NCBI GenBank assembly: GCA_014859605.1
Contig: JACUTW010000016.1
Location: 1-40,028, forward strand
Direction of reading: 5' to 3'
Source of the DNA: Desulfuromonadales bacterium
GTDB lineage: Bacteria > Desulfobacterota > Desulfuromonadia > Desulfuromonadales > UBA2197
Length of the DNA: 40,028 nt
Shown: in pieces, positions 1-8,427 of the stretch
Layout of the letters: each line of letters begins with the position of its first letter
Position numbering within the stretch: the stretch's first letter is position 1
Program-made: the position numbers and the translations under genes
Notes under the pieces: generated by a model
The model's input: the letters and a program-made list of their open reading frames with translations, nothing else
What the model was told of the DNA's origin: nothing
Database searches by the model: none

Positions 1-52
1 TTATCCCTGTTAAACGAGTTTTGCCGTTAGGTTCAATATTCAGGAGGTAGTT

Positions 53-829
53 ATGAAAATTCTCGTTTGCATCAAGCAGGTTCCCGATCTCGAGTCACGT
101 TTCAAGCCGAACGCCGCCGGGGTCTGGTTCGACGAAGCCGACCTCGCCTGGCGCATGAATGAATATGACGAGTACGCGGTCGAGGAGGCGGTACGACTCC
201 GCGAGCAGCTCGGCGACACGGCGGAACTTACCGTCCTGTCGATCGGCCCGGATCGGGTCGTTGAGGCCTTGAAGAAGGCCCTCGCCATGGGCTGCGACCG
301 CGCGGTGCATATTCAGGATGCCGCTGCGGCGCAGAAGGATCCGTGGCAGATTGCCGATATCATCGCGACATATGCCGGCGGCAAAGGCTACGAGGTGATC
401 TTCACCGGCATGCAGTCGCAGGACCGCGGCAGTGCTCAGGTCGGCGTCACTCTGGCCGAACGCCTCAGCATCAGCTGTGTCACCACGCTCGTCGGCTTTG
501 CTTACAGCGATGGCGTCATCACCGCCAAGCGCGAGCTCGAAGGGGGGATCAAGGGGGTGGTCAAACTCCATATCCCGGCTCTGGTCACCTGCCAGCTCGG
601 CCTCAATGTTCCGCGCTATCCGACCCTCCCCAATATTATGAAGGCGAAGAAGAAAGAGATCGAAGCGATTCCGGTCGCCAGTCTCAGTAGCGACAACCCC
701 CGGGCGACGACGCAACGCTTCTATCCGCCGGCGAAAAAAGGGGGCGGCCTCGTTCTCGAAGGAGATGTCGCGACGCTGGTGGAGCAACTCTTCACTATTT
801 TGAAGGATAAGACTGCGGTCCTACGCTAG
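53..829 (+). CDS. etfB: Electron transfer flavoprotein, beta subunit
   Basis: The beta subunit of the EtfAB heterodimer carries AMP and, with EtfA, passes electrons between acyl-CoA dehydrogenases and the quinone pool or other acceptors in the cytoplasm. The 258-residue length fits the family. It opens with MKILVCIKQVPD, the usual EtfB start, followed by an adenine-nucleotide-type fold with GMQSQDRGSAQVG near residues 122-134 and the conserved stretch KRELEGG...PALVTCQLGLN around 162-187. The start is supported by aggaggt upstream. EtfA follows after 9 bases and an acyl-CoA dehydrogenase lies further down the same operon, which fits its role as electron acceptor. Whether this Etf is of the bifurcating kind cannot be decided by eye. 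Confidence 0.96.
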   Translation: MKILVCIKQVPDLESRFKPNAAGVWFDEADLAWRMNEYDEYAVEEAVRLREQLGDTAELTVLSIGPDRVVEALKKALAMGCDRAVHIQDAAAAQKDPWQIADIIATYAGGKGYEVIFTGMQSQDRGSAQVGVTLAERLSISCVTTLVGFAYSDGVITAKRELEGGIKGVVKLHIPALVTCQLGLNVPRYPTLPNIMKAKKKEIEAIPVASLSSDNPRATTQRFYPPAKKGGGLVLEGDVATLVEQLFTILKDKTAVLR

Positions 830-838
830 GAGGCAACG

Positions 839-1753
839 ATGAAAGCATTATTGGTCGGCGAATATCAGCAAGGTCAACTCCTTGACAGTACCTATGAACT
901 TCTCGGTTTTGCCGCGGGCAACGGCATCGACGCGTCCCTCTTTCTTATCGGCAGTGAAACTCAGCTTCCGGCCTGGAGCGGCACTCTCTACCTCGCCGAT
1001 GTCGCGAGCTGCGGCGAATACAATCCCGACCTGCACAAAGAGCTGATTCTGGCGGCAGTGGTGAAGTCACAGGCGGACTGCGTCGTCTTCCTCCACTCCT
1101 CCTACGGCTGGGATCTCGCCCCGCGGGTGGCGGCAGCCCTCTCGGCCGGACAGGTCTCTGAGGTGGTGGCGGTCGTCGACGGCGGTTTTGAGGTCGGCTG
1201 CTGCAATGCCAAGATGCGGCGCACGGTCCAGCCGACCACGCCGATCATCGTCCTGACGATCCAGGCCGGCGCCTTTCCGGCGGTCATTCCCGAAGGGATA
1301 CCCCAGGTCGAACCGCTGGCAGTGGCCGCCAACAGTGCGCAGTTCGAGTTCATCGGCTACGAGCCGGCCGAAGCCAAGGGGGTCGATCTTACTCGCGCCG
1401 AGGTCATCGTCAGCGCCGGACGCGGCGTCGGCAAGAAAGATAATGTGCCGGTGATTGCCGCATTGGCCAAGGCCTTGGGCGGCGAGCTCGGGGCGAGTCG
1501 GCCAGTAGTCGATGCCGGTTGGGTCGAGCACAGCCATCAGGTCGGCACCACCGGCCAAAGCGTTGCCCCCAAGCTCTACGTCGCCTGCGGCATCAGCGGC
1601 GCGATTCAACATCTGGCGGGGATGAAGAAGTCCGATTTCATCGTCGCCATCAACAAGGATAAGGAGGCGCCGATCAACGAGGTCGCCGATGTGCTCATTG
1701 TTGCCGACGTGATGCAGTTCGTCCCGGCCTTCACCGCAAGGTTGGCCAAATGA
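839..1753 (+). CDS. etfA: Electron transfer flavoprotein, alpha subunit
   Basis: The alpha subunit of Etf binds the FAD that exchanges electrons with acyl-CoA dehydrogenases. The C-terminal FAD domain is clear: VSAGRGVGKKDN near residue 191, ELGASRPVVDAGW near 216, QVGTTGQSVAPKLYVACGISGAIQH near 234-258 and VAINKDKEAPI near 269. At 304 residues it is the plain form, without an N-terminal ferredoxin extension. The N-terminal domain is weakly conserved, as usual. An aggagg sequence precedes the start. It lies 9 bases after etfB, and its stop overlaps the next start in an ATGA, so the genes are probably translationally coupled. Confidence 0.96.
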   Translation: MKALLVGEYQQGQLLDSTYELLGFAAGNGIDASLFLIGSETQLPAWSGTLYLADVASCGEYNPDLHKELILAAVVKSQADCVVFLHSSYGWDLAPRVAAALSAGQVSEVVAVVDGGFEVGCCNAKMRRTVQPTTPIIVLTIQAGAFPAVIPEGIPQVEPLAVAANSAQFEFIGYEPAEAKGVDLTRAEVIVSAGRGVGKKDNVPVIAALAKALGGELGASRPVVDAGWVEHSHQVGTTGQSVAPKLYVACGISGAIQHLAGMKKSDFIVAINKDKEAPINEVADVLIVADVMQFVPAFTARLAK

Positions 1754-2280
1754 GTCTGGAACGGGGCTTGATTCAGGTTTACACCGGCAACGGTAAAGGG
1801 AAGACGACCGCGGCCCTGGGGCTGGCGCTGCGCGCCATCGGGCGGGGACTGCGGGTCTGCATGGTGCAGTTTATCAAAGGGGGCGGCGCTTACGGTGAGC
1901 ATCATGCCGCAGCCCGGTTGACGCCGCTGCTCACTATCTATCAGACCGGCCGCGATGGCTGGATCTTCCGCGACAACCTCGACCCCGAGGATATCCGCAT
2001 TGCCACCGAGACCCTGGCTCTGGCGCGGCGGGTCCTGACCGGCGGCGAGTACGATCTTGTCATTCTCGATGAGATCAACGGTGCGGCATGGTTTGGGCTG
2101 ATCAGTGTCGACGACATCCTCGCCCTCTGCGCCGCCAAACCGGCGCAAGTCGAGCTGGTGCTGACCGGGCGCAACGCCGATGCCCGGCTCATCGCCGCCG
2201 CCGATCTGGTCACGGAAATGTGCGAGATCAAGCATTACTACGGGGTGGGGGTCCAGGCCCGCATCGGTATCGAGAAGTAG
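1750..2280 (+). CDS. cobO: Corrinoid (cob(I)alamin) adenosyltransferase, CobO/BtuR family
   Basis: This enzyme transfers the adenosyl group of ATP to reduced corrinoid, making adenosylcobalamin. The 176-residue protein shows the family P-loop YTGNGKGKTTAALG near residues 11-24, a Walker-B-like VILDEIN near 106-112, the LVLTGRNA segment and the closing EIKHYYGVGVQARIGIE. It overlaps etfA by 4 bases. Its place in an acyl-CoA operon could mean that a B12-dependent step, such as a CoA mutase, belongs to the same pathway, but no such enzyme is in the window. The family call is firm; the pathway link is inference. Confidence 0.93.
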   Translation: MSLERGLIQVYTGNGKGKTTAALGLALRAIGRGLRVCMVQFIKGGGAYGEHHAAARLTPLLTIYQTGRDGWIFRDNLDPEDIRIATETLALARRVLTGGEYDLVILDEINGAAWFGLISVDDILALCAAKPAQVELVLTGRNADARLIAAADLVTEMCEIKHYYGVGVQARIGIEK

Positions 2281-2303
2281 CGTGCAAAGCTCCGGAGGTC
2301 GCC

Positions 2304-3029
2304 ATGGCTAAGAGCCTGACAGAACAATTGAAAACAGAGGCGCGAACCCTAGGTGCCGATCTGGTCGGGGTCGCGGATCTCCAGCTGCTGGCCGGGATCG
2401 AGACAACCCCTGCCGACCTCCTCGCGCCCTTTCGTTATGCCATCTCTTTTGCCGTCAAACTCCCCGATACGGTCTTTGAACAGCTCGTTGATCGCCCGAC
2501 CCCCCTCTATTCCCAGGTCTACCAGCAGGCTAATGCTCTGCTCGACACCATTGCCTTGCGTCTCTGCAGCTGGATCGAAGCCCAGGGCGGGAAGGCTCTG
2601 CCGATTCCGGCGTCTCTCCCCCTTGATATGGTGAACTTCACCTCCCATCTCTCCGCCAAGGCGGTGGCCAATGTCGCCGGGCTCGGCTGGCAGGGGAAGA
2701 GTCTCCTCATTATCACCCCGGAGTTCGGGCCGCGGGTGCGGCTGGCAACGGTCCTCACCGATCTGTCCCTGCTGCCGGATGCGCCGCTCAAGAACCGCTG
2801 CGGTACTTGCCGGGCCTGCACCGAAGCCTGCGTGGCCCAGGCGATTCGCAACGTCAATGTCGAATTCCATTATGCCTCACGCGAAGAGGCTCTCGATTTT
2901 AACAAATGTGCCGACAAACTCGTTCGCGAATTCAAGAATCTGCCGTTGATTGAGAAACCGATCTGTGGGATCTGCATCAAGGTCTGTCCCTGGGGGCGGC
3001 AAGGGAGGAAGAAGCATGACAGCTCTTAA
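2304..3029 (+). CDS. QueG-like double [4Fe-4S] cluster protein, function unknown
   Basis: This is a cytoplasmic iron-sulphur protein of about 241 residues. The start at 2304 is chosen because tccggaggtc lies just upstream and MAKSLTEQLKTEARTLGADLVGVAD is a typical N-terminus of the family; the longer ORF from 2088 would run deep into cobO. The C-terminal part has a ferredoxin-type CGTCRACTEAC, a lone NKC, and CGICIKVCPWG, enough cysteines for two [4Fe-4S] clusters. The fold resembles epoxyqueuosine reductase, but the protein is clearly shorter than QueG and lies among acyl-CoA genes, so tRNA modification is not assumed. A redox-partner or activase role is possible. Its end overlaps the next gene by 14 bases. 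Confidence 0.8.
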   Translation: MAKSLTEQLKTEARTLGADLVGVADLQLLAGIETTPADLLAPFRYAISFAVKLPDTVFEQLVDRPTPLYSQVYQQANALLDTIALRLCSWIEAQGGKALPIPASLPLDMVNFTSHLSAKAVANVAGLGWQGKSLLIITPEFGPRVRLATVLTDLSLLPDAPLKNRCGTCRACTEACVAQAIRNVNVEFHYASREEALDFNKCADKLVREFKNLPLIEKPICGICIKVCPWGRQGRKKHDSS

Positions 3030-3837
3030 GGGTATGCGCGTAGTCACTCTCGCCCTTAATCTCCCTGGTCCGGCTGCGGCGCGGTATCTCCAGGGATTAG
3101 GCGCGAAGGTTATTAAAGTTGAGCCGCCCTCTGGCGACCCGATGGAGCAGTATCATGCCGGCTGGTATCGGGATATGGCTTCCGGCCAAACGATCCTCCG
3201 TCTCGACTTGAAGGAGAGCCGCGATCGCGAGCGCTTCGGCCGCATGCTATCCAACGCGGATCTCCTCCTCACCGCTTCGCGGCCCGCCGCCCTGGAACGT
3301 CTCAACCTCGATTGGCCGACCTTGCATAAGAAGTATCCGCGCCTGTGTCAGGTCGCCATAGTCGGTTATCCGACGCCGCGCCAGAACGAGGCCGGTCATG
3401 ATCTCACCTATCAGGCGGCTCTCGGCCTCCTCACGCCGCCGCACATGCCACGCACCCTGCTGGCGGATATGGCCGGCGCAGAAAAGAGTATCTCCGCCGC
3501 TTTGAGCTTGCTGCTGGCGCGGGAGCGGGGGGCAATCGGTGGTTATAGCGAGGTTGCCCTCTCTGCCGCTGCGGCGGCGATGGCCGAACCGTTGCGCTAT
3601 GCGACGACCAGTCCGGGGGCGAATCTCGGTGGGGGCCTCCCTGAATACAACCTTTACGCCACCACCGACGGCTGGGTGGCGGTGGCGGCTCTGGAACGGC
3701 ACTTCAAGGGGCGGTTGGAGACAGCTTTGCAGGTTCAGAGCGACGAAGAGTATCGCCAGGTCTTTGCCACCCGCAGCGCGTCCGAGTGGCAGGAGTGGGG
3801 GCAGCAGTTGGATGTTCCGATCGCTGCCGTCCGATAG
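3016..3837 (+). CDS. Short class III (CaiB/BaiF) CoA-transferase
   Basis: This is a member of the formyl-CoA transferase/CaiB family, which moves CoA between carboxylic acids through an enzyme-bound aspartyl-CoA. The start at 3016 has ggagg upstream and gives MTALKGMRVVTLALNLPGP, the normal N-terminus; the ORF-track start at 2950 lies inside the previous gene. GLGAKVIKVEPPSGDP near residues 28-42 is the nucleotide/CoA-fold signature, and the expected catalytic aspartate is present in LLADMAGAEK (about D151). The protein is only about 273 residues against the usual 360-430, so part of the C-terminal domain is missing or reduced. Activity is likely but not certain. Confidence 0.83.
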   Translation: MTALKGMRVVTLALNLPGPAAARYLQGLGAKVIKVEPPSGDPMEQYHAGWYRDMASGQTILRLDLKESRDRERFGRMLSNADLLLTASRPAALERLNLDWPTLHKKYPRLCQVAIVGYPTPRQNEAGHDLTYQAALGLLTPPHMPRTLLADMAGAEKSISAALSLLLARERGAIGGYSEVALSAAAAAMAEPLRYATTSPGANLGGGLPEYNLYATTDGWVAVAALERHFKGRLETALQVQSDEEYRQVFATRSASEWQEWGQQLDVPIAAVR

Positions 3838-3863
3838 GTTAACAGAGAAGAAGGAGGTCAAAG

Positions 3864-5024
3864 ATGTTTCTCGAACTGAGCGAAGAACAGAAGTTGATTC
3901 AGGAGACGGCCCGCGATTTTGCCAAGGCGGAGCTTGAACCGGTGGCGGCACAGCTCGACCAGGGGGACGACCGTGCCCCGCTCCTGGCCAATCTCAAGAA
4001 ACTCGCCGAGCTCGGTTTCATGGGGCTCAACGTCCAGGAGACCTACGGCGGTTGCGAAGCCGGAGTCGTCGCTTTCAGCGTTGCCATGACTGAAATCGCC
4101 CGCGCCTGCGCGTCGACGGCAGTGACGGTCTCGGTCAACAACATGGTCTGCGAGGTGATTCAGGCGATCGGCAGCGAAGAACAGCGCCGCGCTTATATCC
4201 CCAAAATCTGTTCCGGCGAATTTAGCGCTGGCGCCTTTGCCCTGACCGAGACCGGCGCCGGCTCCGATCCCTCGGGGATGACGACTCAGGCGGTTGAGGA
4301 CGGTGACAGCTTTATTCTCAACGGCAGCAAGATTTTCATCACCAGCGCCCCTTACGCCGGGGTTTTCGTTGTCTGGGCGGTGACCGACAAGAACGCACCA
4401 AAAGGGAAGGGGATCAGCTGTTTCCTCGTCGAGGCCGGCACGCCGGGGCTGATCATCGGCAAAGAAGAAAAGAAGATGGGGCAGCACGCCTCAGCGACTA
4501 ATGAGGTCATCTTCAGCGACTGTCGCATCCCCAAGAGTGCCCTGATGGGGAAGCTCAACGACGGCTTCCGCACCGCCGTTGCGGAACTCGCCGGCGGCCG
4601 CATCGGTATCGGTTCTCTCGGCCTCGGCATCGGATTGGCGGCGATGGACTACGCCAGCCGCTACGCCGGCGAACGGGTGCAGTTTGGCCAGAAGATCAGC
4701 AGCTTTCAGGCGATCCAGTGGAAGATCGCCGATGCCTACACCGAACTCGAAGCGGCGCGATTGCTGCTGCTGAGCGCCGCCTACCGCAAGGAGAGCGGCA
4801 AGGCCTTTGCCAAGGAAGCGTCGATGGCGAAGCTCTTCGCCACTGAGGCGGCGAACAAGGCCTGCTACCAGGCGCTGCAGATGCTCGGCGGTTATGGCTA
4901 TACACAGGACTTCCCGGTCGAGCGCTATGCCCGCGATGCGCGCATTACCGCCATCTACGAAGGGACCAACGAGATCCAGCGGGTGATTATCGCCCGCGAA
5001 ATTCTGAAAAACTTCGCGGCCTGA
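3864..5024 (+). CDS. Acyl-CoA dehydrogenase, short/medium-chain type
   Basis: This FAD enzyme oxidises acyl-CoA to 2-enoyl-CoA and hands electrons to Etf. At 386 residues it has family length. Visible signatures are FALTETGAGSDPSGM near residues 129-143, the FITSAPYAGVFVVWAV segment, the ALQMLGGYGYTQDFPVERYARDARI region, and IYEGTNEIQ, whose first Glu (about E366) sits where the catalytic base of butyryl-CoA dehydrogenases lies. The IYEGTNEIQ form favours a short-chain substrate over glutaryl-CoA. A strong aaggaggtc precedes the start. EtfBA upstream and the CoA-transferase pair downstream give it both an electron acceptor and a source of CoA esters. Confidence 0.94.
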   Translation: MFLELSEEQKLIQETARDFAKAELEPVAAQLDQGDDRAPLLANLKKLAELGFMGLNVQETYGGCEAGVVAFSVAMTEIARACASTAVTVSVNNMVCEVIQAIGSEEQRRAYIPKICSGEFSAGAFALTETGAGSDPSGMTTQAVEDGDSFILNGSKIFITSAPYAGVFVVWAVTDKNAPKGKGISCFLVEAGTPGLIIGKEEKKMGQHASATNEVIFSDCRIPKSALMGKLNDGFRTAVAELAGGRIGIGSLGLGIGLAAMDYASRYAGERVQFGQKISSFQAIQWKIADAYTELEAARLLLLSAAYRKESGKAFAKEASMAKLFATEAANKACYQALQMLGGYGYTQDFPVERYARDARITAIYEGTNEIQRVIIAREILKNFAA

Positions 5025-5046
5025 TCAGGTCCGCCAGGAGGCTGGT

Positions 5047-6009
5047 ATGAACGACAAACGGATTACCCTGCAACAGGCCGCCGAGATCATCAAGGACGGC
5101 GCAAGTCTCACTTTTTCCGGTTTCACCATCTGGCGCCGGCCGATGGCGATCGTCTGCGAACTGATCCGCCAGCAACGCCGGAACTTGCACCTCATCGAGG
5201 TCCAGGGCGGGCCGCACACCGAATTTCTCGTCGGTGCCGGCTGCGTCGACATCTGGGAATCGTGCTGGGTCGGCCATGAACTTTACGGCAAATACGGCGC
5301 CAACCTGTCGCGCAAGGTCGGCGCCAAGGAGATCATCGTCGAGGACTACAGCCACGCCGAGATGATGTTCCGCTTCGCCGCCGGCGCTTCCGGTGCCCCT
5401 TACGCCGCGACCCAGACTTCCCTCGGCACCGATATCCACAACCCGGCCTACGACATGCTCGGCCTTGCTGGCAAACGCGATGGCCAGCGCATCGCCAAGC
5501 ACAAGTATGTCTTTAGCGATGATCCCTTCTACGGTGCCGGCGCTCAGGTCCTGGTCCCGGCGGCCAAGGTTGACATCGCCGTGATGTGCGTGCAGCAGGT
5601 CGGCGAGGAGGGGACAGTGCGGGTCAACGGTCAGTATTACTCCGATCCCGAAGCCGCCCGCACTGCGGATCTCACCATCGTCATGGCCGAGGAGATCGTC
5701 CCCGAGGAGTATCTGCGCCGCAACGCTGATCAGAACACCATTGCCAGCTTCGAGGTCGACCATATTGTCGAATGTCCCTTCGGCGCCCACCCGACCGGGA
5801 TGTTCGGGCGTTACGACGTCGACGGTGCTTTTCTCAAGGATTTCTACGCCAGGACCCGCAGCCAGGAAGGCTTCGATGCCTTTGCCAAGGAGTGGATCCA
5901 TGGTCTTGATAATCTGAGTTATCTGGAGAAGCTCGGTTGGGGACGGATGCTAAATCTCAAGGCGAATACCGCACTCAACTATTCCACATCCGTGAAAAGG
6001 GGGCAGTGA
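5047..6009 (+). CDS. CoA-transferase, alpha subunit (GctA-like)
   Basis: This is the first subunit of a class I CoA-transferase that moves CoA between an acyl-CoA and a free carboxylic acid. The 320-residue length and the features SLTFSGFTIWRRPMAIVCELIRQ, QGGPHTEFLVGAGCVD and the PLP-free Rossmann-like CoA-transferase fold match subunit A of glutaconate CoA-transferase rather than the shorter acetate/3-oxoacid transferases. An aggagg is well placed before the start. The beta subunit follows after one base, so the two are surely made together. The substrate cannot be read from the sequence; glutaconate, succinate or short-chain fatty acids are all possible. Confidence 0.88.
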   Translation: MNDKRITLQQAAEIIKDGASLTFSGFTIWRRPMAIVCELIRQQRRNLHLIEVQGGPHTEFLVGAGCVDIWESCWVGHELYGKYGANLSRKVGAKEIIVEDYSHAEMMFRFAAGASGAPYAATQTSLGTDIHNPAYDMLGLAGKRDGQRIAKHKYVFSDDPFYGAGAQVLVPAAKVDIAVMCVQQVGEEGTVRVNGQYYSDPEAARTADLTIVMAEEIVPEEYLRRNADQNTIASFEVDHIVECPFGAHPTGMFGRYDVDGAFLKDFYARTRSQEGFDAFAKEWIHGLDNLSYLEKLGWGRMLNLKANTALNYSTSVKRGQ

Positions 6010-6010
6010 C

Positions 6011-6826
6011 ATGAGCAAAAACTACGCGTCCGCTGAAGAATACGGTCTTGCCGACCTGTTGTGCTGCGCCGCTGCCCGCGAGGTGGCGGATAACGAGATT
6101 GTCTTTGCCGGCACCGGCCTGCCGATGGTGGCGATCATGCTCGCCCAGAAGACCCATGCGCCGAATCTCAAGTTGATCTTCGAAGCCGGCACCCTCGACG
6201 GCCGGCCGCCGGAGATCCCGACCTCGGTCGGCGATGCCCGCTGCGAGATGGGGGCTTCCCGCGCCTCGGGCCTTTACGACGCCTTCAGCATCGCCCAGCG
6301 CGGCTACGTCGATCTCGGTTTTTTAGGGGGAGCCGAGGTCGACCAGTACGGGAATGTCAATACCACCTGCATCGGCGACTATCTCAACCCCGATCTACGC
6401 CTCACCGGCAGCGGCGGCAATCCCGACATCAACTCCTTTGCGCAGCGCACTGTCTTCATTATGGTCCACGAGCCGCGCCGCTTTGTCGAGAACGTCAGCT
6501 ACATCACCAGCCCCGGCTGGCGGGTGAAGAAGTGGCCGGGGGGCGAGCTCGTGCCCCGCCAGGAACTTTACGGGGCGGCCTTTCGCGGCGGGCCGTCGGC
6601 GGTGATCAGCACTGCCGGAGTCTTCCGTTTCGATGCCGGGAGCGGCCGCATGTACCTCGACACCTGTCACCCCGGCAAGAGCCCGGCAGAGATCAAGGGC
6701 CTCTGCCAGTTTGATCTCGACATTTCGCGGGTCAGCGGTGAGACCTTGCCCCCGACCCGCGAAGAGCTGCATCTCATTCACGAGGTTCTTGATCCGGAGC
6801 AGATCTTTATCCCCAGGGTGAAATAG
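6011..6826 (+). CDS. CoA-transferase, beta subunit (GctB-like)
   Basis: This is the catalytic partner of the preceding subunit. In the class I family the beta subunit carries a glutamate that forms the CoA thioester; here it is likely E58 in LIFEAGTLDG, close to the position of the catalytic Glu of GctB. LGFLGGAEVDQYGNVN and GSGGNPDINSFA match conserved segments of the family. The length is 271 residues. It is the last gene of the etf operon and ends about 30 bases before a strong terminator. The call as a CoA-transferase is firm; the acid it uses is unknown. Confidence 0.88.
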   Translation: MSKNYASAEEYGLADLLCCAAAREVADNEIVFAGTGLPMVAIMLAQKTHAPNLKLIFEAGTLDGRPPEIPTSVGDARCEMGASRASGLYDAFSIAQRGYVDLGFLGGAEVDQYGNVNTTCIGDYLNPDLRLTGSGGNPDINSFAQRTVFIMVHEPRRFVENVSYITSPGWRVKKWPGGELVPRQELYGAAFRGGPSAVISTAGVFRFDAGSGRMYLDTCHPGKSPAEIKGLCQFDLDISRVSGETLPPTREELHLIHEVLDPEQIFIPRVK

Positions 6827-6856
6827 CCGGCGGTAAAACTCCGCACTTCTTATAAC

Positions 6857-6900
6857 AAAAAACCCCGCGAACCCTTTATCGGAGGGTTCGCGGGGTTTTA
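6857..6900. terminator. Bidirectional rho-independent terminator
   Basis: The arms accccgcgaaccct and agggttcgcggggt form a long GC-rich stem with a 7-base loop. A T-run follows on the plus strand and an A-run precedes it, so it can end both the etf/CoA-transferase operon and the opposing hisG transcript. Confidence 0.93.
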
Positions 6901-6920
6901 GCTGCTATCTGCTGATATTT

Positions 6921-7796
6921 TCAGATGATCTTGCTCAAAGGGTATTCGACGATCCCTTGCGCGCCGATCTTCATCAGTGCCGGTATAATCCGCCGCACCT
7001 GTTTCTCGGGGAGGATGCTCTCGATCGAGACCCAGTCGGATTTGTAGAGGTGGGAAACGGTCGGATTCTTCAGGCTTGGGAGGATAGCGATAATCTCTTC
7101 GATGCGATCGGCCGGGGCGTTCATCTTCAGTCCGACCATCCCCTCGGCACTCAATGCTGACTGCAGCATGGTGGCGATCTCTTCGATCTTGGTCCGCTTC
7201 CAGGGATCGTTCCAAGCGTCGCGATTGGCAATCATCACCGGTACTGACGACATCAGGTCGCAGACGATCCGCAGGTTATTGGCGCGAATCGTCGAGCCGG
7301 TTTCGGTGACCTCGACGATGGCGTCGCACAGACCTTCGACGACTTTTGCTTCAGTTGCGCCCCAGGAGAATTCGACGGTCACCGGGATATTTCGCTCGGC
7401 AAAGTAGCGCTTGGTGAATTCGACCAACTCGGTGGAGATGGTGCAGCCGGCGAGGTCTTCGGGACGTTCGATCTTGGAGTCCGGTCCCACCACCAGCACC
7501 CAGCGCACCGGTCGCCGCGACACCTTGGAGTAAACCATTTCGCAGACTTCGACGACGTTCGAGTCATTCTCCCTGACCCAGTCACGGCCGGCAATGCCGA
7601 CGTCGATCGTGCCGCGTTCGACGTATCGCCCCATCTCCTGCGGACGAATCAAACTGCACTTCATCTCTTCATCATCGATGGTCGGGAAGTAGCTGCGCGA
7701 AGAGATGCCGAGGCTCCAGCCGGCCTGTTTAAAGAGGTCAACGGTCGCTTCTTCGAGGCTCCCTTTGGGGATGCCGAACTTGAGGATATTGGACAT
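6921..7796 (-). CDS. hisG: ATP phosphoribosyltransferase, long form
   Basis: This enzyme performs the first committed step of histidine synthesis, joining ATP and PRPP. The start at 7796 is chosen over the ORF-track start at 7826 because aagga lies 8 bases upstream and [18 protein letters not shown] is the family N-terminus. [13 protein letters not shown] and [16 protein letters not shown] (the PRPP-loop region) are visible. At about 291 residues it is the long HisG type with a C-terminal regulatory ACT-like domain ([23 protein letters not shown]), so it should work without HisZ and be inhibited by histidine. hisI lies upstream on the same strand. Confidence 0.95.
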   Translation of the reverse strand: MSNILKFGIPKGSLEEATVDLFKQAGWSLGISSRSYFPTIDDEEMKCSLIRPQEMGRYVERGTIDVGIAGRDWVRENDSNVVEVCEMVYSKVSRRPVRWVLVVGPDSKIERPEDLAGCTISTELVEFTKRYFAERNIPVTVEFSWGATEAKVVEGLCDAIVEVTETGSTIRANNLRIVCDLMSSVPVMIANRDAWNDPWKRTKIEEIATMLQSALSAEGMVGLKMNAPADRIEEIIAILPSLKNPTVSHLYKSDWVSIESILPEKQVRRIIPALMKIGAQGIVEYPLSKII

Positions 7797-7858
7797 ATTT
7801 GAAATCCTTATAGTGAAATGCTGCAAGAGGGTTTTTGTTTACTCTGAAAACAAAACTG

Positions 7859-7963
7859 TTTCACACGGATAACTTCGGATGGAATCTGATGAAAATCTGA
7901 TTAAACAGCAAAAATGGTGTCATCTGCTTTTATCCGAAGTTATCAGATTTGATCCGTGTGAAA
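7859..7963. repeat. Permuted-block inverted repeat between hisI and hisG
   Basis: TTTCACACGGATAACTTCGGAT at 7859-7880 recurs in reverse complement at 7932-7963, but the far arm has ten extra bases between its two halves. Those ten bases (AATCTGAT core) are themselves present in the left arm, after the second block. The order is therefore A-B-C on one side and A-C-B on the other. A further AATCTGAT copy lies in the loop. It lies in the 178-base gap between hisI and hisG and would be transcribed if they form one operon. It may be a dispersed intergenic repeat of the organism; only one copy is visible here. Confidence 0.75.
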
Positions 7964-7974
7964 TTAGTCTTTTG

Positions 7975-8355
7975 TTAGGCTTTTTTATAGACTTCATTCG
8001 GATCAAAGAGCGGCTTGCTGTGTTCGACCCATTCGCCATTTTCCCAGCGCACATAGAAGCAGCTGCGATTGCCGGTGTGACAGGCGGCCGGACCGTTCTG
8101 CCTGACCTTGATGACGACAGTATCGGCGTCGCAATCGGTGAGGATTTCGATGACATCCTGGGTGTTCCCCGATTCCTCCCCTTTCATCCAGTACTTGTTG
8201 CGGGTGCGGCTGAAGAACCAGGTCTTCTGGTCGCGGATGGTATATTCCAGGGTCTTTTCATCCATAAAGGCGACCATCAGGACTTCGCCGTTTTCGTGAT
8301 CCTGAATAATCGCGGGGATCAATCCCCCCATCTTGGCAAAATCAATTTTAATCAC
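7975..8355 (-). CDS. hisI: Phosphoribosyl-AMP cyclohydrolase
   Basis: This zinc enzyme opens the adenine ring of PR-AMP, the third step of histidine synthesis. The 126-residue stand-alone form shows the metal-site segments [14 protein letters not shown] near residue 73 and [11 protein letters not shown] near 90, and the N-terminal [21 protein letters not shown]. The start codon is GTG at 8355, supported by ggagg seven bases upstream. There is no fused HisE domain, so PR-ATP pyrophosphohydrolase must be encoded elsewhere. It lies upstream of hisG on the same strand. Confidence 0.95.
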   Translation of the reverse strand: MIKIDFAKMGGLIPAIIQDHENGEVLMVAFMDEKTLEYTIRDQKTWFFSRTRNKYWMKGEESGNTQDVIEILTDCDADTVVIKVRQNGPAACHTGNRSCFYVRWENGEWVEHSKPLFDPNEVYKKA

Positions 8356-8389
8356 AAGCTGACCTCCGTTTTTTAGGGATTAGGCTGTT

Positions 8390-8418
8390 TTTATGGCACA
8401 GGGACAAAGTGCTGTCAA
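8390..8418 (-). promoter_or_regulatory. Candidate sigma-70 promoter for hisI
   Basis: On the minus strand TTGACA (8413-8418) is followed after 17 bases by CATAAA (8390-8395), about 35 bases before the hisI GTG. The -35 element is perfect and the -10 matches 4 of 6. Confidence 0.55.
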
Positions 8419-8427
8419 TCTGTCTGT

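Noticed and set aside
95-787. Minus-strand ORF opposite etfB
   Set aside because: EtfB is unmistakable on the plus strand; the opposing frame has no domain or RBS.
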